Assembly: GCA_016209905.1 (NCBI GenBank)
Contig: JACQVG010000018.1
Coordinates: forward strand, 1 to 40,079
Length of the DNA stretch: 40,079 nt
Direction of reading: 5' to 3'
DNA from: Gemmatimonadota bacterium
GTDB taxonomy: Bacteria > Gemmatimonadota > Gemmatimonadetes > Gemmatimonadales > JACORV01
Shown here piece by piece: positions 31,262 through 38,635 of the stretch. The notes under the pieces were generated by a model. It was not told the DNA's origin and did no database searches. It saw only the letters and a program-made list of their open reading frames with translations. Made by a program: the position numbers and the translations under genes. The first letter of the stretch is position 1. Every line of letters starts with the position of its first letter.

Positions 31262-32680
31262 CTACTCCCCTGCCTCGGCGTCGTCCGGCGCGGCGGCCAT
31301 GGTGACCGCCGGCTCGGGCCGCCGGATGGATGGAGCGCCCCCGTACCGCGCCACGACGTCGGCCGTGTCCGCCACCCGCAGCGACCTCAGCAGGAAGGCG
31401 AACTGCTCCTCCAGCGCGGCACCCAGGGCCGTCCGCACCACCTCGGGCAAGTTCCACCACTCCGCCTTGAACGGCCCCAGCGCCTTCTTACGGGTCTTGT
31501 AGAAGAACTGCTCGTCCGTCTCGCCCGCCTTGCGCTCGCCCGCGGCGTTCTCGCGCAGCCAGTCGTAGAGCTTCGCCTTGAACGCCACCGGCGTCGCCTC
31601 GTGCTCGAACAGCAGCGTCTGGAACGCCGTGGCGAGATGGATCTCGGCAGTCTCAATCTCGGGAAATCTGCCGAACGCGGAGGCCGGGAGGGTGGACGCG
31701 CCGTGCTGCACCGCGCCGGCCAGACCATAGCGCTCCCGCGCTTCCCGGGAGAGCGCCTCCAGCGCCTGGAGGTCGAGCTTGACCTCGGCGATGGACCCGT
31801 CCGGCAGGACGACGCCCCCGTGCGACGTGCCGGTCTGCACGCTGATCTTCGAGATGCCGGCCAGCTCCGGGCCGAACTCGGCGAGCGCTCGGGCGTAACC
31901 CTCCATGAAGGCGCGCAGCTCGTGGACGTCGCTGTTCTTGCCGCCGACCTCGCCGATCTCGGCCCCGACCGAGACCGTGAGCCCGGGGGGCTCGTGCGCG
32001 CGAATGCACGCCGTGATCTCGGCCGCCCGCTCGTAGTTGGCGCGCTGCTGGAGATCGAGGGTCGGTTGCGACAGGTCGACGAGCGTGGACGTGTCCACGT
32101 CGATGTTGTAGAACCCGGCGGCGAGCTCCTCCTGGATCAGCGACGTCACGGCCCCGACCTCTCCCTCGGGGTCGCCGGCGTACTTCTTGGCATTGATCTG
32201 GCAGTGGTCGCCCTGGATGAACAGCGGGGCCTGGAATCCCTCGCGCAGCGCCGCAGCGAGGAGGACCGCGACGTACTCCGCCGGGCGCTGGTCCGTGTAG
32301 GAGATCTCGGACCGGGCGATCTCGCAGATGAAGGCGCCGGCGTTGAGCTGCCGGGCCGCGCGGAAGAGGGCGCGCGCCGACTCGTAGGCCAGGCCGCGAA
32401 GGTTGATAGCGGGCACCGTGAACCCGCCGACCTCACCCCGGCCCCGCGCCAGGTAGAGCTGGTGGATCGACGCGGGCTTCGCGCCGACCTCCTGCCCGAT
32501 CTCCCACAGGAGCCACCGCGCGGCGTCGCGCGCGATGTCGTCACCGAACACCGCTGTGCAGACCAGCCGGTCGGTCGCCGGGCCCATCAGGTCGCGCGGA
32601 CGCGGAACCTGCACGCTGCCGCCCGCGCCCACCACCGCGCCGCCGAAGGGAGCGAGCAGTCTCTGGACGATATCGTTCAT
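31262..32680 (-). CDS. Class II fructose-bisphosphate aldolase-like protein, extended form
   Basis: 472 residues from the ATG at 32680; longer in-frame starts run into the next gene and are rejected. Zinc aldolase pattern: D158-H159 in IQGDHCQ, E241 in GAEIGEVGG, H287 in TGTSHGG and H326 in AVQHGAS, in the expected order for class II enzymes. The chain is far longer than the usual 280-360: about 90 residues precede the first core strand and about 110 follow the core. Likely cleaves or forms fructose 1,6-bisphosphate; tagatose-bisphosphate or another ketose is possible. Pyruvate kinase two genes away supports glycolysis. Confidence 0.82.
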   Translation of the reverse strand: MNDIVQRLLAPFGGAVVGAGGSVQVPRPRDLMGPATDRLVCTAVFGDDIARDAARWLLWEIGQEVGAKPASIHQLYLARGRGEVGGFTVPAINLRGLAYESARALFRAARQLNAGAFICEIARSEISYTDQRPAEYVAVLLAAALREGFQAPLFIQGDHCQINAKKYAGDPEGEVGAVTSLIQEELAAGFYNIDVDTSTLVDLSQPTLDLQQRANYERAAEITACIRAHEPPGLTVSVGAEIGEVGGKNSDVHELRAFMEGYARALAEFGPELAGISKISVQTGTSHGGVVLPDGSIAEVKLDLQALEALSREARERYGLAGAVQHGASTLPASAFGRFPEIETAEIHLATAFQTLLFEHEATPVAFKAKLYDWLRENAAGERKAGETDEQFFYKTRKKALGPFKAEWWNLPEVVRTALGAALEEQFAFLLRSLRVADTADVVARYGGAPSIRRPEPAVTMAAAPDDAEAGE

Positions 32681-32724
32681 GGCGACTCCTGGCTGTCGTT
32701 CCGCGGGGAGAAATGTAGACCCGG

Positions 32725-33498
32725 TCAGACCTCGATCACCAGCCCGTCGTACGCCGGCCGAATCCCGGGCGGCAGCTCGGCTTCGAGCTCGGCGTGTCCC
32801 GTCTCGTGAGTCAGGTGGGTGAGATAGGTCCGCGGCGCCCCGATGGCACGCGCCGTTTCGACGGCTTCGGGGATCGACAGGTGGGTCGGGTGGACCCTGT
32901 GGAACAGCGCGTTCAATACGAGCACCCTGACCCCCGCGAGGGCGCTCCGGGCCTCCGCGGGGACCTCCTTGGCGTCGGTGATGTATGCCAGGTCGCCGAA
33001 CCGGTACCCGAAGACCGTCGTCGGGCCGTGGCCGAACGCCAGCGGCAGCACGGCGATCCCGGCGACGGTCGCCGGCCTGCCCGCCGGAAGCGGCGTGACC
33101 TCCACGTCGGGCCGGGGCGAACCGGGAAGGGGCCGGGCGTCGGGATCGAAGATGTAGTCGAACCGCTTGCGCATCCGCTCCAGCGAGTCGGCCGGCCCGA
33201 AGATCCGGAGGGTCCCGTGGCGACCGCCGGAGAGGGCGCGCAGGTCGTCGATGCCGTGGGTGTGATCGGCGTGGTCGTGGGTGTAGAGAACCGCGTCCAC
33301 CGCGCCGATGCCGGCGCGCACCATCGCGATCCGAAGCTCGGGGGGCGTGTCCACCAGCAGCAGGGCGCCCCGCTCCTCGACGACCACGGCGGTGCGGGAG
33401 CGTCGGTCGCGGCTGTCGGGCGAGCGGCAGACTCGGCAGGAGCATCCGATCTGCGGGATCCCGAACGAGGTGCCCGTTCCCAGAAAGTGCAGCCTCAC
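32725..33498 (-). CDS. PhnP-like metallo-beta-lactamase-fold phosphodiesterase
   Basis: 257 residues. Begins LHFLGTGTSFGIPQIGCSCRVC: the GTG strand and the two-Cys zinc motif are typical of PhnP-like proteins. The metal motif is THDHADHTHGIDDLR (about 73-87), with later Asp in ITDAKE and His in YLTHLTHE. PhnP opens cyclic ribose phosphates from phosphonate breakdown, but no phn genes are here, so another cyclic phosphate or nucleotide substrate is possible. tRNase Z is less likely given the Cys motif. Confidence 0.83.
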   Translation of the reverse strand: MRLHFLGTGTSFGIPQIGCSCRVCRSPDSRDRRSRTAVVVEERGALLLVDTPPELRIAMVRAGIGAVDAVLYTHDHADHTHGIDDLRALSGGRHGTLRIFGPADSLERMRKRFDYIFDPDARPLPGSPRPDVEVTPLPAGRPATVAGIAVLPLAFGHGPTTVFGYRFGDLAYITDAKEVPAEARSALAGVRVLVLNALFHRVHPTHLSIPEAVETARAIGAPRTYLTHLTHETGHAELEAELPPGIRPAYDGLVIEV

Positions 33499-33504
33499 GC
33501 CGGG

Positions 33505-34914
33505 CTACACCTCCTCGACCTTCATCATGTTGGTGGTGCCCGGAACGTCGAAGGGAACGCCCGCCATGACCACCAAGCGGTCGCCCTTCCGTGCGAGGCC
33601 GTGCACGAGGATCCGCTCGCGCGCGGCGTCGAGCATCGTCCCGTAGCGCGGCGGCTCGTCGGTCAGCATCGGCACGACGCCCCATACGAGGGCCAGCTGG
33701 CGGAAGACACGCTCCTTGTCCGTCACGCCGAGAATGGGCATGGGCGGGCGGCTGGCGGCGACGACCCGCACGCTGAATCCGCTCGACGTGAAGGTCACGA
33801 TGATGGGAACGCGCAGCATGCGCCCGGCCGCCACGGCGGCGGCGGCCACGGCATGTTCCGTCTTGACCGGGTCGCCGTCCTCGGGAGGCCACGCCTCGCG
33901 AGAGGGCCGCCCGGAATCGTGCCGCTCCATCTCGCGAATGATCCGGTCCATCGCCTCGAGTGCCTCGCGCGGGTAGTGGCCGGCGGCCGTCTCCGCCGAG
34001 AGCATGACGGCGTCGGTACCGTCCACGATCGCGTTCGCGACGTCCGAGGCCTCCGCCCGCGTGGGCCGCGGGTTGTGGACCATGGACTCCAGCATCTGGG
34101 TGGCCGTGATCACGGGTCGGCGGTGTCGGATCGCCATCCGGATTAGCCGTTTCTGGACCAGCGGCACCTCCTCGAACGGGAGCTCGACGCCGAGGTCGCC
34201 CCGGGCCACCATGATGCCGTCGCTCGTCTCGATGATCCGGTCCGCGTCCCTGAGCGCAGTGTCCTTCTCGAACTTGGCCACCACGTGCGTCCCCGCGGGC
34301 AGGAGCGCGCGCAGCGCCGCCACGTCCTCGGCGCGGCGCACGAACGAGAGACCCACGTAGTCCACGTCGTGCTCGGCCGCAAAGGCGGCGTCGGCGCGGT
34401 CCTTCTCGGTCAGCGTCGGCGCCGACACGTCCACACCCGGCAGGTTCATCCCCTTGTGGCTCGTGAGCTCGCCGCCGTACTCGACCCGCGCCTCGATGAG
34501 CGGCCCCCGCACCGCGGTCACCTCCGCCGCCAGCAACCCGTCGTCGAGGAGGATCCGCGCCCCGACCCGGACATCGGCCGCAAGGTCGGCATAGGTGGTG
34601 GGGATCTCGCCGGGCCGTGCCTGCCCCTGGGGCGCGAAGACGATCGTCTCTCGGGGGACGAGCGTCAGCGGCGCCGCCAGCTCGCCGACGCGGATGCGCG
34701 GTCCCTGCAGGTCGAGGAGCACCGCCACCGGCCGGCCGGCGTCGCGGGCCGTCGCGCGCACGGTGCGAACCAGCGCGGCGCGCTGCTCCGGCGTCCCGTG
34801 GCTGGCGTTCACGCGGGCCACATCCATTCCGGCGGCGATCAGCGATGCCACCACCTCCGGCGCGGACGAGGCCGGCCCCAAGGTGGCGACAATCTTGGTG
34901 CGGCGGACGGTCAG
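33505..34914 (-). CDS. pyk: Pyruvate kinase, apparently with a CTG start
   Basis: 469 residues. RRTKIVATLGPAS at the N-terminus, the catalytic Lys in VAKFEK, MVARGDLGVELP, and the ITATQMLESM motif are all intact. Transfers phosphate from phosphoenolpyruvate to ADP. No ATG, GTG or TTG lies within 40 codons before the conserved N-terminus. I place the start at CTG 34914-34912, five bases after GGGGG. In-frame GTG at 35043 and ATG at 35073 would add over 40 residues entirely inside the ferritin-like gene. The C-terminal allosteric domain (about 345-469) is present. Confidence 0.88.
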   Translation of the reverse strand: MTVRRTKIVATLGPASSAPEVVASLIAAGMDVARVNASHGTPEQRAALVRTVRATARDAGRPVAVLLDLQGPRIRVGELAAPLTLVPRETIVFAPQGQARPGEIPTTYADLAADVRVGARILLDDGLLAAEVTAVRGPLIEARVEYGGELTSHKGMNLPGVDVSAPTLTEKDRADAAFAAEHDVDYVGLSFVRRAEDVAALRALLPAGTHVVAKFEKDTALRDADRIIETSDGIMVARGDLGVELPFEEVPLVQKRLIRMAIRHRRPVITATQMLESMVHNPRPTRAEASDVANAIVDGTDAVMLSAETAAGHYPREALEAMDRIIREMERHDSGRPSREAWPPEDGDPVKTEHAVAAAAVAAGRMLRVPIIVTFTSSGFSVRVVAASRPPMPILGVTDKERVFRQLALVWGVVPMLTDEPPRYGTMLDAARERILVHGLARKGDRLVVMAGVPFDVPGTTNMMKVEEV

Positions 34915-34928
34915 GCGGACCCCCGGGG

Positions 34929-35396
34929 CTAGCGCCCCTTCTTGTACTCCTTGAGGAAACCCCTGAAGATCCGGAGGTGGTGCTCCTCGTCCGCGAGAAG
35001 CCGAACGCAGAGGTCCTGGGTCACGTAGTCCCGGCCTTCGCACATGGCGATGGTCGCGTTGTACTCTGCGCACGCGCTCTCTTCGGCGGCGATGACGCCC
35101 TCGATCACGGAGATCACGTCCGTGGGGTCCTCGGGTGGCTGGAGCTTCTTCTGCGCCGCCCTGAACTGCATCGAGCCGGGCAGCGTCCCGCCCAGCTCCT
35201 TGATGCGGTTGCCGAGGGAGGTCGCGTGCAGCAGCTCGTCCTGCACCTCGGTCGTCAGCGACTTCTTGATCTCCTCGGCACGCACCCCGTCGAGGTGGAT
35301 CGAGTTCGCCAGATAGTTGAGGACGGCCTCGATCTCCATCCAGTACGACCTGATCAACGCCCGGACGATTTGCTGCCTGGTGGCCGCTTTGGCCAT
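34929..35396 (-). CDS. Ferritin-like / bacterioferritin-type four-helix protein
   Basis: 155 residues. Four helices with the diiron pattern: Glu in WMEIEAVLNY, E-x2-H in DELLHA (about 53-58), Glu in AAEESACAEY and E-x2-H at ADEEHH (about 135-140). This fits a bacterioferritin or ferritin-like oxidase, storing iron or protecting against peroxide. The bacterioferritin heme Met cannot be assigned with confidence (MQF at about 76 is one candidate). It ends 14 bases before the pyruvate kinase start. Confidence 0.78.
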   Translation of the reverse strand: MAKAATRQQIVRALIRSYWMEIEAVLNYLANSIHLDGVRAEEIKKSLTTEVQDELLHATSLGNRIKELGGTLPGSMQFRAAQKKLQPPEDPTDVISVIEGVIAAEESACAEYNATIAMCEGRDYVTQDLCVRLLADEEHHLRIFRGFLKEYKKGR

Positions 35397-35465
35397 GCGG
35401 GAGACCCTCGGGTGCGGGACGCTAGCAATGTAGCCTCCGCGCCGGTGGCGCGGAATGAGGCCGCC

Positions 35466-37013
35466 TCACGCGCTGGACGGCGGGAAGCGCGTCGCGATCC
35501 ACAGCCGCCACCGCGCGTGCCGCTGCATGGCGCGCACGTACGCGCGCTCGCGCCTGCCCTCCTTTGCCCTCATGAGCCTGACGAGCCCGCGACGCTCCGC
35601 CGGCGTCCAGGCCCCGAGGTCCCCCACCAGCGCCGCGACCGGCACGAGGCGCTCGGGCACCCGGCGGGCGCCGAGCCGACGTGCGACGCGCCGGCTGAGG
35701 TCCCGGAGCGCCCGAGCCCGATCGCCCGCGTACCGCCGCTCGATCAGGCGCGTCACCGCGAGGCCGATCGCCTTGACGTCCGCGTCACGGAAGTCCTCGA
35801 CCGTCGTCCCGTCAGTGGCGAGCACCAGGTCGCTGCGGGCGAGGCGGCGCAGCTCCGCGGGACCCGAGCGCGCGCCCGGCCGACGGTTCAGACGCGCGCA
35901 CTCCCGCTCCGCCGCTGTCCGCGCCCGCGCATCCACCGGACGGAAACCGAGCTTGTAGTAGAACCAGAACGACCCGGCCTCGATCCCTTCCGGGTTCTCG
36001 TGCCCGAGCTGATAGCGCCGCATGATGAACTTCCGGACGCCGAAATGGTGGTGGAACAACGCGGCGAACCGCCCGAAGACGAACGCCGATTCGCCCGCCC
36101 GGTAGGTCGGAAACACATTAATCGCGATATCCGCCCGGTCGAAGAGCAGGACGGCGTAGCCGTAGCCGATCGGAATCCCGTTCTTGACGAGCAGGGCGCC
36201 GTAGTCGCTCTCGAGGGTGAGGCGCAGCGCCCGCGCCAGGCCGATGACGTAGATCTCCAGGCCCCGGCCCGCCGCCACGCGGTAGACCTCGTCCCGGTTG
36301 CCGTGCACGATGACGTGGAACTCGCGCTCGCGCTGGGACAGCGCGGCGCGCGCCGCGTCAATGACGCGATCCGCGCGGCTCGGGGCGAGCGGCTCGAGCG
36401 GGCCGAGCGGGCGCCGCACCTCGGCGGCGAAATCGGCAGGCCGCTCCCGCAGCAAGGTGCGGTGGTAGAAGATCCGCCGCACCGGAAGCCGCGCGTGCGT
36501 CACCGCCTCGGCGCAGGCCGAGAGGTCCCAGCGGAGCGGCAGGTTCAGCCCCTCGAAGAGGTGCCGCTCCAGTTCCCCCGGGAACCCCCGCGCGCGCAAC
36601 GCGTCCAGCAGCCACGCGAGGTCGGTCCGCCGGTCTGGGCCCTTGGCCCACCGGATCCAGCCCCACGACGGCACGTCGTCGTCGTCCAGCCCTTCATTCT
36701 CCGCCCAGGCCACCACGAGCGAGAACAGCGCGGCGATCTCGTCCCAGCGGTGGCGCTTGTACGCCGGCCAGTCGATCTCAACGGCCCGGCCGTAGCGGTC
36801 GCTGAGCCACCGCGCCATGGCGTGGTTGAAGGGGTAGTGATACGCAGTACCGGCGATGCCGGAGTTGGCGAGCTCCGCCCGGTAACGCCCAACCCGGCGC
36901 TCGAAGCCGGCGAGCGACCGCGCGGCCCGCCGCCACTGCGCCGCGCTCCTCGGGAAGGCACGGGCGAAACAGAGGCGCTCGTGCAGCGCGAGGAGGTCGC
37001 CTGCCGAGCTCAC
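35466..37013 (-). CDS. Unknown 515-residue protein with a GNAT-like segment
   Basis: From a GTG at 37013, one base after the transaminase stop, so probably the same transcript. No signal peptide or membrane helix. Residues 235-350 read like an acyltransferase (GNAT) fold: strand pairs around DYGALLVKNGIPIGYGYAVLL, INVFPTYRAGESAFVFG, then RRYQLGHENPEGIEAG and SFWFYYKLGFRPV, the last resembling the C-terminal GNAT strand. The N-terminal 230 residues have YHYPFNHAMARWLSDRYG and WGWIRWAKGPDRRTD, which I cannot place. The C-terminal 100 residues are Arg-rich helices. No function is assigned. Confidence 0.8.
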   Translation of the reverse strand: MSSAGDLLALHERLCFARAFPRSAAQWRRAARSLAGFERRVGRYRAELANSGIAGTAYHYPFNHAMARWLSDRYGRAVEIDWPAYKRHRWDEIAALFSLVVAWAENEGLDDDDVPSWGWIRWAKGPDRRTDLAWLLDALRARGFPGELERHLFEGLNLPLRWDLSACAEAVTHARLPVRRIFYHRTLLRERPADFAAEVRRPLGPLEPLAPSRADRVIDAARAALSQREREFHVIVHGNRDEVYRVAAGRGLEIYVIGLARALRLTLESDYGALLVKNGIPIGYGYAVLLFDRADIAINVFPTYRAGESAFVFGRFAALFHHHFGVRKFIMRRYQLGHENPEGIEAGSFWFYYKLGFRPVDARARTAAERECARLNRRPGARSGPAELRRLARSDLVLATDGTTVEDFRDADVKAIGLAVTRLIERRYAGDRARALRDLSRRVARRLGARRVPERLVPVAALVGDLGAWTPAERRGLVRLMRAKEGRRERAYVRAMQRHARWRLWIATRFPPSSA

Positions 37014-37014
37014 C

Positions 37015-37857
37015 CTACGCGCACTCGCGCGCGATCGTCTCGCCGAGGAGACGCTGGAGCCGCTCCGTCACGGGCCGCGCCTCGGGCAGGGTCCTTCCGT
37101 CCAGTTGGTGGATGGGGGCGACGCCGAACGACGTGCTGCTCACGAATAGCTCCTCCGCCTGCGCCAGCTCGTGGTGGAAGATCGGCGTCTCGCGGCAGGG
37201 GATGCCGTGCTCGCGGCAGAGCTCGAGGACGAGGGCGCGCGTGACCCCGGGGAGGATGTAGTTGGACAGCGACGCCGTGCGGACCTCACCCTCGAACACG
37301 GCGAAGAAGTTGCTCAACGTCCCCTCCAGCACGACCCCGTCGCGAACCAGGAGCGCCTCCTGCGCCCCCCGCTCCGCGGCGCGCTGGTGCGCCAGCACGT
37401 TCGCCACGAGGGAGACGACCTTGATGTCGCACCGCGCCCAGCGCTCGTCCGGCGCCAGGATGACCGTGAGCCCCGGCGCGCTCCAGGCAGGGTTCGGCGT
37501 CAGCTCCCAGGCGTAGGCGAAGATCGTCGCCTTCGTGTCGGGAGGAGGAAAGGCGTGCTGGCGCGGCGCGGCCCCGCGCGTCACCTGGAGGTAAATCAGC
37601 GCGTCGCCGCCGCCCAACCCGTTCTCCTCCACGAGCCGCGCCGGCACGTCGGTGAGCGGCGAGAGGTACACGCCCAGGCGGATCTTCGCGAGGCTGTCGG
37701 CCAGCCGCGCGAAATGTGCCTCGAGGCGGAACGGCCTTCCGCGGTACGCCCGGACGACCTCGTACACGCCGTCGCCATAATTGAACCCCCGATCCAGCGG
37801 GCTGATGCGCGCCTGCTCCAGGCGCAGAAACTGGCCGTTGAGATAGACCGTCGTCAT
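37015..37857 (-). CDS. dat: D-amino acid / class IV aminotransferase
   Basis: 280 residues. Fold type IV PLP enzyme: N-terminus YLNGQFLRLEQARISPLDRGFNYGDGVYE, Schiff-base lysine in CDIKVVSLVANVLA, and EGTLSNFF for phosphate binding. RGAAPRQHAFP is typical of D-alanine aminotransferases, which interconvert D-alanine and D-glutamate for cell-wall synthesis. Branched-chain aminotransferases are longer and have a different substrate loop. It is divergent from the isoaspartate methyltransferase, with 67 bases between the starts. Confidence 0.82.
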   Translation of the reverse strand: MTTVYLNGQFLRLEQARISPLDRGFNYGDGVYEVVRAYRGRPFRLEAHFARLADSLAKIRLGVYLSPLTDVPARLVEENGLGGGDALIYLQVTRGAAPRQHAFPPPDTKATIFAYAWELTPNPAWSAPGLTVILAPDERWARCDIKVVSLVANVLAHQRAAERGAQEALLVRDGVVLEGTLSNFFAVFEGEVRTASLSNYILPGVTRALVLELCREHGIPCRETPIFHHELAQAEELFVSSTSFGVAPIHQLDGRTLPEARPVTERLQRLLGETIARECA

Positions 37858-37924
37858 GGCTCCCGATGATTCTAGCGGCTCCTCGCGCCGGCGCCAGAGC
37901 CCGGCTAGCTTCCCCGGCGGCCTC

Positions 37925-38629
37925 ATGCGCTTTGCACGGTACGGGTTGGCGGCGATCGGCCTCATCGCCCGCGCCGCCGCGGCCGACGCCCAGGCGGCGC
38001 TGGAGCGCGAACGCCGCTCGATGGTCGAGCGCCAGATCGTGGAGCGCGGCGTCCGGGATTCCGCGACGCTCCGGGCGATGCGGACGGTACCGCGGCACGA
38101 ATTCGTTCCCGCGCAGTTTCGCGGCGCCGCGTACGCCGACTCGCCGCTGCCCATCGGCTTCGGCCAGACCATCTCTCAGCCCTACATCGTCGCGTACATG
38201 ACGGCGCTGCTGGGTCCTGCCCCCGGGGCCCGCGTGCTCGAGATCGGCACCGGCTCGGGCTACCAGGCCGCCGTGCTCGCCGAGCTCACCGACGACGTCG
38301 CGACGATCGAGATCATCGGCGAGCTGGCCACCAGCGCACAGGAGCGGCTGCGGAGGCTCGGCTATGGCCGAGTCCGGACGCGGCATGCTGATGGCTTCTA
38401 CGGGTGGCCGGAGGCAGCACCGTTCGACGCCATCATCGTCACCGCGGCCGCCGGATTCATCCCTCCGCCCCTCGTCGAGCAGCTGCGGCCGGGAGGCCGC
38501 ATGGTGATTCCCGTCGGGAGCATCTACGGCGCGCAGTTCCTCGTTCTGGTCGAGAAGGCGGTGGACGGCAGCCTATCCACACGCACGCTGCTCCCGGTCC
38601 GGTTCGTGCCGCTCACCGGAGACCACTAG
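37925..38629 (+). CDS. pcm: Exported protein-L-isoaspartate O-methyltransferase
   Basis: 234 residues from the ATG at 37925. A signal peptide is visible in residues 1-22 (MRFARYGLAAIGLIARAAAADA, cut after ADA). The methyltransferase core follows: REFVP-like PRHEFVPAQF, YADSPLPIGFGQTISQP, motif I VLEIGTGSGYQAAVLA, then FDAIIVTAA and LRPGGRMVIPVG. It methylates damaged isoaspartyl residues using S-adenosylmethionine. A periplasmic location would need SAM outside the cytoplasm, so the signal peptide is odd; similar exported forms occur in other Gram-negative groups. Confidence 0.86.
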   Translation: MRFARYGLAAIGLIARAAAADAQAALERERRSMVERQIVERGVRDSATLRAMRTVPRHEFVPAQFRGAAYADSPLPIGFGQTISQPYIVAYMTALLGPAPGARVLEIGTGSGYQAAVLAELTDDVATIEIIGELATSAQERLRRLGYGRVRTRHADGFYGWPEAAPFDAIIVTAAAGFIPPPLVEQLRPGGRMVIPVGSIYGAQFLVLVEKAVDGSLSTRTLLPVRFVPLTGDH

Positions 38630-38635
38630 CCTCCC

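Noticed and set aside
32681-33892. Upstream extension of the aldolase frame
   Set aside because: The extension overlaps the PhnP-like gene and is Arg/His-rich; the ATG at 32680 starts the recognisable protein.
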